A model generated the notes under the pieces. It did not search any database. It saw only the letters and a program-made list of their open reading frames with translations, and was not told the DNA's origin. Made by a program: the position numbers and the translations under genes. A stretch of 64,000 bases of DNA, from contig JAVGWX010000001.1 of assembly GCA_036924085.1 (NCBI GenBank), positions 4,072,200 to 4,136,199 of the forward strand, in the 5' to 3' direction. Below, in pieces: positions 41,790 to 53,859 of this stretch. The DNA comes from Ariolimax columbianus (Eukaryota; Mollusca; Gastropoda; Stylommatophora; Arionidae). Each line of letters begins with the position of its first letter. Position 1 is the first letter of the stretch.

Positions 41790-42180
41790 AGGATTGACTT
41801 GGGGATATGCGACAACAATGGAGTCGCCTTACTTAGTTTGTGTGCCACACGCGATCTCTTTATAACAAACACAAATTTTTCCTCCTTAAAAGACAGCTTG
41901 CATATAGCACCGTTCAAAGCAGTGGCACCTTATCAACTATGTCCCCATCAGGATGAGCGACATACGCGATGTGCGGGAGACAAAGGCTATGTGTGGTGCT
42001 GAATGTTGAGCTGACCACAAGCTGATTGGGTCTAAACATAACATCACCAAATAGTTCACGAGAAGCAATGGGGATGGGAGACCCGTCAAGAGGATATCAT
42101 CTCTAAACTGCAGAACGGAACAGTCGCAGAGAGTACTCCGGCCAGTCAGCAAGGGATGAACAGTTGTGTCAGTGTACGGG
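41790..42180 (+). mobile_element. LINE endonuclease C-terminal remnant
   Basis: Plus-strand frames read DNNGVALLSLCATRDLFITN, SKQWHLINYVPIRMSDIRDV and KAMCGAEC-ADHKLIGSK. They match the last third of an apurinic-type (exonuclease/endonuclease/phosphatase) domain of RTE/CR1-like LINEs, including the catalytic Asp-His pair (DH) near the end. One stop replaces the usual Trp and several frameshifts are present. Confidence 0.75.
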
Positions 42181-42218
42181 GGAGGAGAAACGGGTCACTC
42201 TAGAGAAGACAGTGTAGT

Positions 42219-42342
42219 GTGCCCCTTTGGACAGACTGGGCCATGCCCCTTTAGACAGACTGGGCCATGCCCCTTTAGACAGAATGGGCCATGCCCCTTT
42301 AGACAGACTGGGCCATGCCCCTTTAGACAGACTGGGCCATAT
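42219..42342 (+). repeat. Minisatellite, 24-bp unit (five copies)
   Basis: CCCCTTTAGACAGACTGGGC plus CATG is repeated five times. It lies between the endonuclease remnant and a mariner remnant. Confidence 0.95.
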
Positions 42343-42539
42343 CACAGCAAGAACCTCGACTGGTCTGACGGACAATGACAAAGTCTTCAAGACCCCGCTC
42401 CCTGAACACCACCGCCTGTACAGTTCCATCCAAAATCATCCCTCATCGACATCAAATACGGATTTAATAATAAACCAATTTTCTGTTGGTGACTCATCAC
42501 TAGGCTGCACTGAAATTAATTGTTCTTCATCTTGGTATC

Positions 42540-42873
42540 ATGAAATATGGCGATTACTACTGCGATGAAGAGTTGATGAGATACTACTTCCTGACATGAG
42601 GAAAAGCTCAGAATTCTTCATCTTCCCGCATAACGGCGCTTCTGTCTATCGTGCTAGAGAGACAGTTACGTTTCTCACCCAGGACACACCTGCATTTATC
42701 GAATGGAATTTGTGTCCCCTAAGTAGTCCAGATCTTGAACCTGTGGAGTGTACCGGATTTTAGGATGTTTTTGCAAGAAAACGTCTACGGACAGAACATT
42801 TGCAGCCTGGATGAACTCAGAGAGCGGATAACGAAAGCATCGAATGAGCTAGAAAAGGACACGATTAAGGTGC

Positions 42874-42930
<57 letters not shown>

Positions 42931-42985
42931 TCAACCAACTTCACGAATGTGTTGCCTCTAGCAGAGGACATTTTGAGTAGTTACT
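42540..42985 (+). mobile_element. mariner transposase C-terminal remnant with inserted GA microsatellite
   Basis: The plus strand reads YYCDEELMRYY, FFIFPHNGASVYRARETVTF, LTQDTPAFIEWNLCPLSSPD and LEPVECTGF, followed after breaks by LDELRERITKASNELEKDTI and a WLNQLHECVASSRGHFE end. The usual QDGAP motif is HNGAS, so the second catalytic Asp is lost. The final SPDL Asp is kept. A (GA)n tract at 42873-42926 has replaced or expanded codons between the KD...IKV and WLNQLH parts without a frame break. The N-terminal half is missing. Confidence 0.8.
42873..42926 (+). repeat. (GA)n microsatellite
   Basis: About 27 GA pairs lie within the mariner remnant and read as alternating Arg-Glu. Confidence 0.95.
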
Positions 42986-43726
42986 GAAAAAAGGAAAATG
43001 TAGATACACATTCTCTTCCAATTATCTCCTCATTTCGTAATAATCGGGTCATTTTCGAAAACAAATATTAAAAGGTTACAGACTTATTGGCATCACCCTG
43101 CACCCACCCACTCGCCCATCTCTCTCACTCCCTCTCTCTCTCTCTTTATATATATATATATAAATATCTCCTACACACTCTCTCTTTCTCTCTCTGTCTC
43201 TGTCTGTATATGTGTGTATATATAACTATCAAGTGTCTTTGCCTTTGTCTTACCTTATTCGCAATCTCTGGTTCTGTTTTACCGGTTAGTCTTCTTGGAA
43301 AAGTTTATTATCGTCTTTCGATCACGTGGCTCAGTCAAAGTGTGCTACATTAATTCTTTCCAGTATATCGTATGTTGATTTGTATGCGTGTGTAATTATG
43401 TATACGTGTGTGTGTGTGCGTATGTGAGTGTGTAAGTATGTGTATCGGTGACAAAAAAAATGAATATTGATTCTAATGGTTATATTCACTTGCGAAGTTA
43501 TCATTCAGTGTTTGTGTTATTACATCTGCTCTAAAGATGCAACATCCTCTACTGTTGTATTACGGAGGTATGTCAGTAAATAGGTAACAAATTGATATTA
43601 AAAAAACAACAACTAAATGAGGTATGAACATGAACATTATTTAGTTTTGCGCTTACATTTTCACTTATTTCTCAATAAAATGTCGATCAACATTGATACA
43701 TAGCATCGCGTTATCTGTGAATCCAA

Positions 43727-43923
43727 AATCTGCAGTAAAGAAGTTTTTGGTTTGCTGTTTCACCAAAATCTGCAGTATAGAAGTTTTTGGTTTGCTGTTT
43801 CACCAAAATCTGCAGTATAGAAGTTTTTGGTTTGCTGTTTCACCAAAATCTGCAGTATAGAAGTCTTTGGTTTGCTGTTTCACCAAAATCTGCAGTATAG
43901 AAGTCTTTGGTTTGCTGTTTCAG
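43727..43923 (+). repeat. Minisatellite, 40-bp unit (five copies)
   Basis: CCAAAATCTGCAGTATAGAA plus GTTTTTGGTTTGCTGTTTCA is repeated at 40-bp steps. The last two copies share GTCTTTGG. It borders the minus-strand mariner remnant on its right. Confidence 0.95.
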
Positions 43924-43949
43924 CCACACTTGCACTTCACATTAAACCT

Positions 43950-44270
43950 CTTCGTCACTTGTGAAGTGCTCTTACCAAGGTGGGATTATGCTGTAAGCTA
44001 AACTACGTGAACAGCCTGTTGCAGTTGCTACACTGTCAATGGATACTGACATGGCAACTCGAATCATCTCCCTACTCGTTGCACAGACGCTAATGTCGCA
44101 ATCTGAATAGCAAGACCAGGCCGGGCGTCATCATCAAATTTTAAGAGTTCTTGAGAAAATGCTGTGAACCAGTTATACACCGCTCTATGCGACAAACACT
44201 TCTCGCTGTAAATAGAAAGCGTTTCCTTGTGAATATTTTTTCAGAAATTTACACATTAAATTTACGCACA
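43950..44270 (-). mobile_element. mariner-like transposase N-terminal remnant
   Basis: Minus-strand reading gives EKCLSHRAVYNWFTAFSQEL, LKFDDDARPGLAIQIATLAS and VQRV. This matches the helix-turn-helix region of Mos1/SETMAR-like transposases (CLS..AV.NW...F, DDARPG, IAT.A.VQRV). Later codons have stops. It is opposite in orientation to the C-terminal mariner remnant at 42.5-43.0 kb, and I cannot say whether they belong to one element. Confidence 0.65.
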
Positions 44271-44279
44271 ACAGCACAC

Positions 44280-44935
44280 TGTTCTTTGACTGTACACTGA
44301 GCACGGACACCATTTTGGATCTGGCTGCACACACGCATGCGACATGTAGGACCTGCAACCAATAGTAATCACAAAGCTGAATGTAGCTGCTACTTAATGA
44401 CATGTTTAGAAACTACCAACTAAATTTGTCAGCTTTCCCTTTCTTATTATCTTAGCGAAGGGAATGGAAAGAATAATGCTGGGATGTAGACAAGTCAATA
44501 ACAGACTGGTTACAAGAGAGATCGACCAACATCAGTGTAATCCATTGCTTTATTGCAAAAAGGTAATGACGAAGAGTTGAAGGAGGAATTCTATCAGCAG
44601 CCACACTAATAAAGGGAAACAAATGCCAAGGCATGACCTCATCACAGTAATGGAAGACCTCAGTGAAGATTGGACAAAACATGTAACGAGAGAGCATTTT
44701 GGAAATGAGGCTGTTGAACGCTAAATGAGAATGGTGAACAGCTAATAAACTTCACCACATTAAACAATTTAGTTATTGGGAGGACAGTCTTCGCACACAA
44801 GGTTATCCACAAACTAACACGGGATTCTCCAAGTGGACGTGCAAGAATCAGATCGATGACTTTATGTTCATTAGTAGGTGCAGACATTTCTAAAAAGATG
44901 AGAAAGTAAGAATGAATGCCGATTTAGGAGCTATC
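44280..44935. other. Spacer without firm features
   Basis: Short minus-strand ORFs at 44.45-44.9 kb have no recognised motif. The part near 44.46-44.9 kb may be old transposon sequence, but no motif secures this. Confidence 0.4.
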
Positions 44936-44949
44936 ATCACTTAGAAGTA

Positions 44950-45175
44950 GATGTACTAGATGGGAAGGTCAGAGCTATAGCCCCAAGTATAACAACCAAA
45001 ATAAAGATATACTAGATGGGAAGGTCAGAGCTATAGCCCCAAGTGTAACAACCAACGTGAAGATATACTGGGTGCGAAGGTCAGAGATATAGCACCAAAT
45101 GAAACAACCAAAATGAAGATATACTGGGTGCGAAGGTCAGAGCTATAGCCCAAAGTATAACAACCACAACGAAAG
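44950..45175 (+). repeat. Minisatellite, 56-bp unit (four copies)
   Basis: GATATACTAGATGGGAAGGT and CAGAGCTATAGCCC recur at 56-bp steps. The last two copies share GGGTGCG. Confidence 0.9.
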
Positions 45176-45409
45176 TAGAAAGAAACTTTTTGTGGCAGAA
45201 GTTAAGAAACGTTATCAAATTGCAAAAAAGTCAAAATAAAATACTAACTGACGATGTGGACCAAAACTTCAGAACAATTTCAACAATATTCAGAGATAGC
45301 AACAAATCATACTTGGGATTCCATGAAAGGATATGACAAGATCGGATAAAACCAGAAACTTTCAAGACTAAAGATGAGAAAACTATTCCAAAGTCCAACA
45401 AGTCCACTA

Positions 45410-45965
45410 AACTAAAAGGCAGGTACAGAAACAAGTACAGACAGGCAAACATGTAAGTCATATCTCACACTCATGCCAACAGAAGGACATTCTTCAACGA
45501 CCTAGCAAGGCAGATTGATGAGGCAGCACTAAGACATGAACAAAGAACAGAGCCACGTGTTCTCCCTCAGAAACATAATAGACCAATACTCGGAATGGCA
45601 GACAATTACAAATACCTTTTCTTGATTTTGAAACTGTCCTGGACGGTATACACCAGCAAAGTTTATCGTTTATACTGAGCGCTTACATTAACCCTAACCT
45701 CACTGTATCAATAGTCTTTATACACATTTTACATGCAGTATTTGGCAGATTGACCAACAATTTGAGGTGGAAGCAGTAAAACCACAGGGGTACCCAGTAT
45801 CAATCATTCCCTTCCCAGCTGTCATTGAGTGGTTTATACGACGGTCACAGTACGCACCCCAAGAGTAATAAGATGGTCATCATCTTCTGCACGGGAAGAT
45901 CTAGAATACGCAGATGACACTACTATTTGCACTCAAACATGTGCCGGGGAAAATGAAAAGTGTGT
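45410..45965 (+). mobile_element. RTE-like LINE remnant with intact YADD box
   Basis: Plus-strand frames read RYRNKYRQANM, RRTFFNDLARQIDEAALRHE and RPILGMADNYKY, which is the linker between endonuclease and RT. After a gap come RLTNN, PVSIIPFPAVIEWF and VIRWSSSSAREDLEYADDTT. The YADD (45907-45918) is the RT catalytic motif. Most of the RT between linker and motif 4 has been deleted. Stops are present. Confidence 0.75.
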
Positions 45966-46219
45966 GTATGTAGCCAACATATGGGCTGATCAATAATGTG
46001 AAGAGGGCAGAAGTCGTGATATGTTATATATGAAGTCCCACATACATTACAATAGGAGATGAACAACTAGCGAGAACAGACGCATTGACGTACAAGGATT
46101 GTTCAGAAAATAATGGCCCGCAATTATTTTTCTCAAACCATTCACAACGTTTGAGATTCACAATGTTTGAGATTTCACGATCCACAGTAGTTAAAGAATA
46201 GTCACTGTACACAAGTTCT

Positions 46220-47040
46220 ATAGCAAGTTGCTGGAGAAGGTGATGGCCAGAAACAAATACTGTCCCATCAAGAACATGAACAACCTTGGTAGTTCCAGAC
46301 CAGTGAGGCCGACCTGGGCTAATGCTGTGACAGTTGCATATAATGTGTATGAGAGCTTCCAGTGCGGGCAGTAAACAGTCGTAGTTGCTCTTGGTCTGGA
46401 GGATACAAATGCGAGTTTGGGGCCCTGATGTACTTTTTAAAGCAGTGTGGAATCCACCAATGGCTGAAAAGCTGGATATCAGTTTGCCTTATGGAGAGAA
46501 GAGTTGCTCTTCGCTTTGTATATTGGACATCACAGTTAATGCGAATATGCCCAGGACAGCCGGAAAGTTTTTCACTCTCACCGGTGCTGTTCAACATGTA
46601 CACAATAAAGGTCGTCAACATTCAACCAACAGGCCAGGACGAACGCTACCACTTGCAGATGACATCCTGGCGTGCAAGGGTGCATAAGAGAGACTTGTGA
46701 TAGTCAGGCACACACATGAGACCTTGTATGCAAGCTCACAGCTGTGTGCGGGTGCCAGTGTCCAATACATGCATACCAGGCATGTATGATGTGGCGTTCC
46801 TTGACCAACTCTACAGTTAAGCCTGATCTTCCGTATGTTACCTTTGATCAGTGTGCCATTGACATACGTGGCAGGTTAAAATACTTCGGAGTATTTTTTT
46901 GGGGAATCACAATATCTAACATAGATACCATGTCTACCAGATAAAATAGATATGCAAGCGAGGCATGGAAGCCCTCAGAACTATGGCAGCGGCAGACTTG
47001 GAGCAACAACTGCTTTGTATCCTACATAGAAGTACTTAAA
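46220..47040 (+). mobile_element. R1/Jockey-like LINE RT remnant
   Basis: Plus-strand reading gives ISVCLMERRVALRFVYWTSQ, LMRICPGQPESFSLSPVLF and NMYTIKVVNIQPTGQ. A frame change leads to RTLPLADDILACKG, where the catalytic box is LADD. Later come FDQCAIDIRGRLKYFGVFF and, near 47000, AAADLEQQLL-like sequence. The order is RT motifs 3-7 of R1/Jockey-like LINEs. Upstream codons at 46.2-46.4 kb continue the match weakly (LLEKVMARNKYCP). It follows directly after the RTE-like remnant but belongs to another family. Confidence 0.75.
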
Positions 47041-47104
47041 AACTAAACAACCAAACAGTTTAAGATTTCTGTTGATTGCTGATCAGCGAATCTTCTGGAC
47101 ATGA

Positions 47105-47420
47105 TACATGATGATGCCGATGGGAGGAAACCCTATGCCCCGCGCAGGACAACACGCCGATGGAATGAAACTCTATGCCTCACGCAGGACAACATACCGA
47201 TGGGATGAAACTCTATGCCCCATGCAGGACAACATGGCGATGGGATTAAACCCTATGCCCCACGCAGGACATGCCGATGGGATTAAACCCTATGCCCCAA
47301 GCAGGATATGCCGATGGGATTAAACCCTATGCCCCAAGCAGGACATGCCGATGGGATGAAACCCTATGCCCCACGCAGGACATGCCGATGGGATGAAACC
47401 CTATGCCCCCCGCAGGACAA
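47105..47420 (+). repeat. Minisatellite, 37-40 bp unit (about eight copies)
   Basis: GCCGATGGGATTAAACCCTA and TGCCCCACGCAGGACA recur. Early copies carry an extra ACA before the next CCGATGGGA, and later copies lack it. Confidence 0.9.
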
Positions 47421-47429
47421 CATTCGAGC

Positions 47430-48340
47430 TGTTGTGTACAGCCAGAGACCAAATACTTGAATGTACGTCACACGTCTACACGACGGCGGCAATATCTTAG
47501 ACGTTCAATAATTGATAATGGGTACTGTACGTTCCTCTCGGTGTTTGCGTCACCGATAGACTTCTTGTGGGCTGCGTACTCCAATAACTGGGCTAGTCAT
47601 TCCCTGGCGCGTGGGGAGTGACAATATCAGAAGTTATCATTTTCTATTATTAGCTGCTAGAATCTGTGTTATGCATGGCCTATTTAGTACACAAACAGCA
47701 CGAGCACAGGCAGACGATGTCTCGTGTACGTTTGAATAGAAATAATTCGAGAGTTTTATCTGCATTATGGGATTGGATATGACAAATGTAGCATATTTTC
47801 AGCCAGGCGTGGTTATGACGGATGGCTGAGCATGATCTCTTACACATACAACTAGCCAAGGCTTGCCTCATTTGTTTATGAATGGGATATCAGTCAACGC
47901 TGTTTGCACGCGTGCATTGTCTGACACAGACGTACAGAACACACAACAAGACACGTTATCTCAACTTTCGTTTCTGTCTTGTGCCGCCGACTAGGCCTAT
48001 TGAATAGTCATCCATATATACCTATCGCCAACACAGAGTTCTATTCTCACAGTGAGGAAACTAGGAATGAACTACACACGCTGCCGAATAACACACCATG
48101 GAGTGACACACAACTGAACTACCAAACTGTGCAATCTAAATGCTCAGTTTTTTTTCTAACTAGCTGGCCAGCCTTAGACTTCAAACTAGCCCAGACACAG
48201 GCTCAGATCAAATCATGCTCAAATGGACTAAGACACATGACAGGTAAGACATTTATTGTTTACACAAATTTTGTGTGAGTTCAAATGAATAATTACAAAG
48301 ACGCCGTTTTGTAAGTATAATGTAAACAATGTAAATACCG
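47430..48340. other. Spacer without firm features
   Basis: A plus-strand ORF of 99 codons (47979-48278) has moderate composition but no recognised motif and no splice context. The rest shows nothing specific. Confidence 0.4.
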
Positions 48341-48349
48341 AAATATCAC

Positions 48350-48855
48350 TTCCATTTGGTATAGAGAATAGTTAGCATCATTTACATTTGGTACAGAGAA
48401 TAGTGAGTACTACTTCCATTTGGTACAGAGAATAGCTGGTATCACTTCCATTTGGTACAGAGAATAGTTAGTATCACTTACATTTGGTACAGAGAATAGC
48501 TAGTATCACTTACTTTTGGTACAGAGAATAGTTAGTATCACTTACATTTGGTACAGAGAATAGTTAGTATCACTTACATTTGGTACAGAGAATAGTTAGT
48601 ATCACTTACATTTGGTACAGAGAATAGTTAGTATCACTTCCATTTGGTACAGAGAATAGTTAGTATCACTTACATTTGGTACAGAGAATAGTTAGTATCA
48701 CTTCCATTTGGTACAGAGAATAGTTAGTATCACTTCCATTTGGTACAGAGAATAGTTAGTATCACTTCCATTTGGTACAGAGAATAGTTAGTATCACTTC
48801 CATTTGGTACAGAGAATAGTTAGTATCACTTACATTTGGTACAGAGAATAGTTAG
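48350..48855 (+). repeat. Minisatellite, 32-bp unit (about 16 copies)
   Basis: CTTACATTTGGTACAGAGAA plus TAGTTAGTATCA. CTTCC and CTTAC forms are interspersed, and the first copies are most diverged. Confidence 0.95.
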
Positions 48856-49263
48856 TGCTACAAATATTAGCTCCATTCTGACATATAAAAAAAGATAGAC
48901 AGACAGTTAACACCTAAAATATCTGGAATAAATAGAAAGACATCAAAGATCTAAAAGTAGAACTCTAACAACAGGTGGCTTCAGTTTGATCTTCCTGCCA
49001 TCTCGTCCGAAAAAAACACGTTCTTCTTGGTAAGAACAAAACAGAAACCAGTTCGTTAGATATTGGGGAGATAATCTATGCTCTCTCTATTTCTCTCTCT
49101 CTCTCTCTCTCTCTCATGTGCCAATTGATACACAGAATCCCAAAAATTAAATAAACAAAAACTTCAAACAAACAAATAAACAAACAAAGAAGCATTAATC
49201 TTATAGTACCTCTACTCTAGCTGCATGAGTTATCAATGAACGCCACATGATGATAGTTGCCCA

Positions 49264-49745
49264 TCACAAGTGATGAAGACCACTCTCTTTGTTCAGCCGT
49301 GTGGACACTGGACAGTCGTATCTCTTGCTGTGTCCGCTGAAATGGGTGACTTGCGCGGAGATTTGGATTAAAGTGAGGAAGAAACTGCGCCTTCTGTCAA
49401 CCTCACTCACAGAGCCTAAGCTTCATTTTGCCAGTGGCAAGACATTCATCGAGACGACTGGAGATAGCATAGAGTGCAGATTTTGCCTCAGGGTTACCAC
49501 CGAAGCCTTTCCGTAAACATGTAACCCGCAGGGTAGAAAGGTGGGAAGGCATCTAACGCAGTTTGTCGTGCCTTTTCGAAAACCACAAGAGGTCGTATGG
49601 ACAACACTCAGCGTGTGATTGGGTCTGGCATCTCTCCCTAGCTGTATTCAGTTCATCATAGTAGCATCTAAAATTCCCACACGCCATATTCGTGAAGGTG
49701 AACCGGCAGAACTAACCCGTGAAATACGACACAGGTATAAGCTTA
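49264..49745 (+). repeat. Dispersed repeat, copy 2 (partner at 7.2 kb)
   Basis: This is the second copy of the block described at 7227-7705, in the same orientation. Beyond 49745 the sequence departs from copy 1 and a plus-strand frame continues with KLNKDKFRRWNPQTTGRLSK, so copy 2 may retain more of the element. No known domain is recognised. Confidence 0.85.
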
Positions 49746-50027
49746 ATAAAGATAAATTTAGACGCTGGAATCCGCAAACCACTGGGAGATTGTCTAAAAG
49801 GTCTCCTGGGTGTGATTGACCATAGCCACGGTCTCACCATCGCATGTTTACCTGAGCCAGCCTTGTTCGTCAGGAAGTCATCCAGACAGGTGTTACCGGA
49901 CTACGCATGTTAGATAAACCTGCTAGCTAGAGCTCTCTTAACAGATGTAATCTTGATTCCCTATTCACAGCGTTCAGAAAGTATTGCAACAGGAAGCTTC
50001 AGATCGGTCGCCCACCAATTAGCTGAA

Positions 50028-51965
50028 AGGTGGAGTGAATACATCTAACCAGGAAAGATGGAGTGAATACATCTAACCAGGAAAGATGGAGTGAATACAT
50101 GTAACCAGGAAAGGCGGAGTGAATACATCTAACCAGGAAAGATGGAGTGAATAGATGTAACCAGGAAAGGCAGAGTGAATACATGTAACCAGGAAAGATG
50201 GAGTGAATACATCTATCCAGGAAAGATGGAGTGAATACATGTAACCAGGAAAGGTGGAGTGAATACATCTAACCAGGAAAGATGGAGTGAATACATGTAA
50301 CCAGGAAAGGCGGAGTGAATACATCTAACCAGGAAAGATGGAGTGAATACATGTAACCAGGAAAGGCGGAGTGAATACATGTAACCAGGAAAGATGGAGT
50401 GAATACATCTAACCAGGAAAGATGGAGTGAATACATGTAACCAGGAAAGGTGGAGTGAATACATCTAACCAGGAAAGATGGAGTGAATACATGTAACTAG
50501 GAAAGGCGGAGTGAATACATCTAACCAGGAAAGATGGAGTGAATACATGTAACCAGGAAAGGCGGAGTGAATACATCTAACCAGGAAAGGTGGAGTGTAT
50601 ATATCTAACCAGGAAAGGTGGAGTGAATATCTAACCAGGAAAGGTGGAGTGAATACATCTAACCAGTGATGGTAGAGTGAATAGATCTAACCAGGAAAGG
50701 CGGAGTGAATACCTCTAGCCAGGAAAGGTGGAGTGAATACATCTAAACAGGAAAGGCGGAGTGAATACATGTAACCAGGAAAGATGGAGTGAATACATCT
50801 AACCAGGAAAGATGGAGTGAATACATGTAACCAGGAAAGGTGGAGTGAATACATCTAACCAGGAAATGTAGAGTGAATACATGTAACTAGGAAAGGCGGA
50901 GTGAATACATCTAACCAAGAAAGATGGAGTGAATACATGTAACCAGGAAAGGCGGAGTGAATACATCTAACCAGGAAAGGTGGAGTGCATATATCTAACC
51001 AGGAAAGGTGGAGTGAATATCTAACCAGGAAAGGTGGAGTGAATACATCTAACCAGGGAAGGTAGAGTGAATAGATCTAACCAGGAAAAGTGGAGTGAAT
51101 ACCTCTAACCAGGAAAGGTGGAGTGAATACATCTAACCAGGAAAGGTGGAGTGAATATCTAACCAGGAAAGGTGGAGTGAATACATCTAACCAGTGATGG
51201 TAGAGTGAATAGATCTAACCAGGAAAGGCGGAGTGAATACCTCTAGCCAGGAAAGGTGGAGTGAATACATCTAAACAGGAAAGGCGGAGTGAATACATGT
51301 AACCAGGAAAGATGGAGTGAATACATCTAACCAGGAAAGATGGAGTGAATACATGTAACCAGGAAAGGTGGAGTGAATACATCTAACCAGGAAATGTAGA
51401 GTGAATACATGTAACTAGGAAAGGCGGAGTGAATACATCTAACCAAGAAAGATGGAGTGAATACATGTAACCAGGAAAGGCGGAGTGAATACATCTAACC
51501 AGGAAAGGTGGAGTGCATATATCTAACCAGGAAAGGTGGAGTGAATATCTAACCAGGAAAGGTGGAGTGAATACATCTAACCAGGGAAGGTAGAGTGAAT
51601 AGATCTAACCAGGAAAAGTGGAGTGAATACCTCTAACCAGGAAAGGTGGAGTGAATACATCTAACCAGGAAAGGTGGAGTGAATACATCTAACCAGGAAA
51701 GGTGGAGAATACATCTAACCAGGAAAGGTAGAGTGAATTCATCTAACCAGGAAAAGTGGAGAATACATCTAACCAGGAAATGTAGAGTGAATACATCTAA
51801 CCAGGAAAGGTAGGGTGAATACATCTAACCAGGAAAGGTGGAGAATACATCTAACCAGTAAAAGTGGAGAATACATATAACCAGGAAATATGGAGTGAAT
51901 ACATCTAACCAGGAACGGTGGAGAATACATCTAACCAGGAAAGGTGGAGTAAATACAATTAACCA
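50028..51965 (+). repeat. Minisatellite, 28-bp unit with a 528-bp higher-order duplication
   Basis: The unit is GAATACATCTAACCAGGAAA plus GGTGGAGT, in about 70 copies. In the left part, ATCT and ATGT forms alternate strictly, which gives 56-bp dimers. Rare marker variants recur at a fixed distance: CCAGTGATGG at 50663 and 51191, and GTGCATATATCT near 50986 and 51513. A block of about 528 bp was therefore duplicated in tandem. The right end has shortened units (GGAGAATACATC). Confidence 0.95.
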
Positions 51966-52760
51966 GTTTGTGCTACCTGGCATAAGGCATATACATTCAA
52001 ACAAAATATCATTGTTTTGCTGCGATATGCTTCCTTATACGGTATTCCACTTCGGCTATCAGTAGATATGCCTTGTGTTATGACCAGAATATTGTCTAAC
52101 CCGGATCACGCTCAGAAGTTATCTTACGTTCAGCACTCCTAATTTCTCCAAAACTTCCTTGTTTATTATCGTTTTTTTTCCACATTGGCTTCACTCAACT
52201 CTTCTATATAACCACTTTCAAAAGATTACCTATCATCTCTAAAAGTTTCTTCATTGTCCATGCCTCTACACAGTGTACCCAACTACGAAGTGCACCAAAG
52301 GGCACATCCCCTAGCATCTACACCCTTTTGCAGGGTACCTAGGTTCGGTGGGCTCTGCCTGTGTTCGCATGTCTAACCACTGACTACGTAAGCAAGTCTA
52401 ATATGGTGCACTCAAGACAGGCTCGCAATCATTGGGCGGGCAGTAGAACACATACAGCGAACCCCTCAAAGTCTCATTGAAAAAAATCCATTTTGATATT
52501 GCCTCTTGGGAGTCGCTTGCGTTTGACCGCTCAGCTTTGCGCTCTGCAATCACACGAGGTTCTCGAATGGCTGAACAGGAAATTGTTGCTGCTGTGAGGA
52601 AGAAGTGAGCCGCCCGTAATGTCGCTACCCATGACCCCCCGGCTACCAACGCCGTCCACGTGTGTTTCTCAGATCCAGGACAGGCCTACACAGTCACATG
52701 CAGACCCACACGCGGTCACGTCCACCCACACAAAGCTGTACGTAAGCGAAGGACAACAAC
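51966..52760. other. Spacer without firm features
   Basis: No transposon motif was seen. The short minus-strand ORF at 52398-52649 has no recognised motif. Confidence 0.4.
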
Positions 52761-52764
52761 AACA

Positions 52765-53240
52765 CCAGCAACTACTGCTACTGCCACTACTACTATTACT
52801 ACTACTACTACTATTACTGCTACTACTAATATTACTATTACTGCTACTACTACTACTACTATTACTGCTACTACTACTACTACTATTACTGCTACTACTA
52901 CTACTATTACTGCTACTACTACTATTACTGCTACTTCTACTACTACTATTACTGCTACTACTATTATTACTGCTACTACTACTACTACTACTACTACTAG
53001 TACTGCTAATACTGCTACTACTACTACTATTACTACTACTACTACTACTACTGCTACTACTACTAGTATTACTTCTTCTACTACTATTACTAATATTACT
53101 ACTACAACTACTACTAATACTGATACTACTACTTCTATTACTTCTTTTACTGCTATTACTACTACTACTAATACTACTACTACTACTAATACTACTACTA
53201 TTACTGGTACTACTACTACTACTATTATTATTACTACTAT
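52765..53240 (+). repeat. Imperfect (ACT)n trinucleotide tract
   Basis: About 475 bp of TACTACTATTACTGC-type sequence. In one frame it reads as a poly-Leu ORF (211 codons) and in another as Thr-rich. Both are artefacts. Confidence 0.95.
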
Positions 53241-53281
53241 GTTATGTTATATAACCTGAAAGGACTTACTATCTTCAAACA

Positions 53282-53475
53282 TGTATGTCTGTGTATGTGT
53301 GTGTCTGTGTAGCGTGTGTGTGTGTGTGTGTGTGTGTGGTGTGTCCCTCGTGTGTGTGTGTGTTTTGTGTGTGTGGTGAGTGTCTGTGTGTGTCTGTTTA
53401 GTGTGTTTGTGTGTGTGTGTCTGTATATGTATGTGTTGTTTATGTGTAGTGTGTGCGTATGTGTGTCTGTATATT
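53282..53475 (+). repeat. (TG)n-rich microsatellite
   Basis: TG dinucleotides with interspersed TGTC and TATG. Reciprocal ORFs (Cys/Val and His/Thr) are spurious. Confidence 0.9.
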
Positions 53476-53859
53476 TTTTACCGATTTCGAAAATTGAGAA
53501 CTCAAAATCTAAAACTTTTCCACAATGTGTCAGCTTATTTGTCGACAGGAACAGGGAGAGACTACAGAAAATCAATGTTGTTAACAAAATGCCTATTTCT
53601 GAGAGTCGGATCATATTCCTGTACTAATCCCCGACACATTATAACAACCCATAAACCCTCACGTCATGTGAAATCTATTAATCTTGCCCAAAGTGTAACA
53701 TCTGTTCATTGAGGTCAAATCGCAACAGCTGCTCAGAAAAAACTATATTTTTTTTTCCAACTGGTATGCGAGCATGTACAGTCACCTCTGCGTTTGCTTT
53801 AATATAGATGGCGAGCATGTCTGTGCTGTATGACATCCATACCCACAACACTCGTGCAG

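Noticed and set aside
40770..41790. A second twin-primed LINE joining the endonuclease fragment (41.8 kb, +) and the RT fragment (39.9-40.8 kb, -)
   Set aside because: The orientations would fit, but about 1 kb containing a 17-bp array and unrelated sequence separates them, and family identity cannot be shown by eye.
50028..51965. CRISPR-like appearance of regular repeats
   Set aside because: The repeats are contiguous with no unique spacers between them and the genome is animal. The same holds for every other array in the window.
52619..53259. Two ORFs of about 200 codons rich in Leu or Thr
   Set aside because: They are readings of an imperfect ACT trinucleotide tract with almost no other residues. 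No domain or splice context is present.
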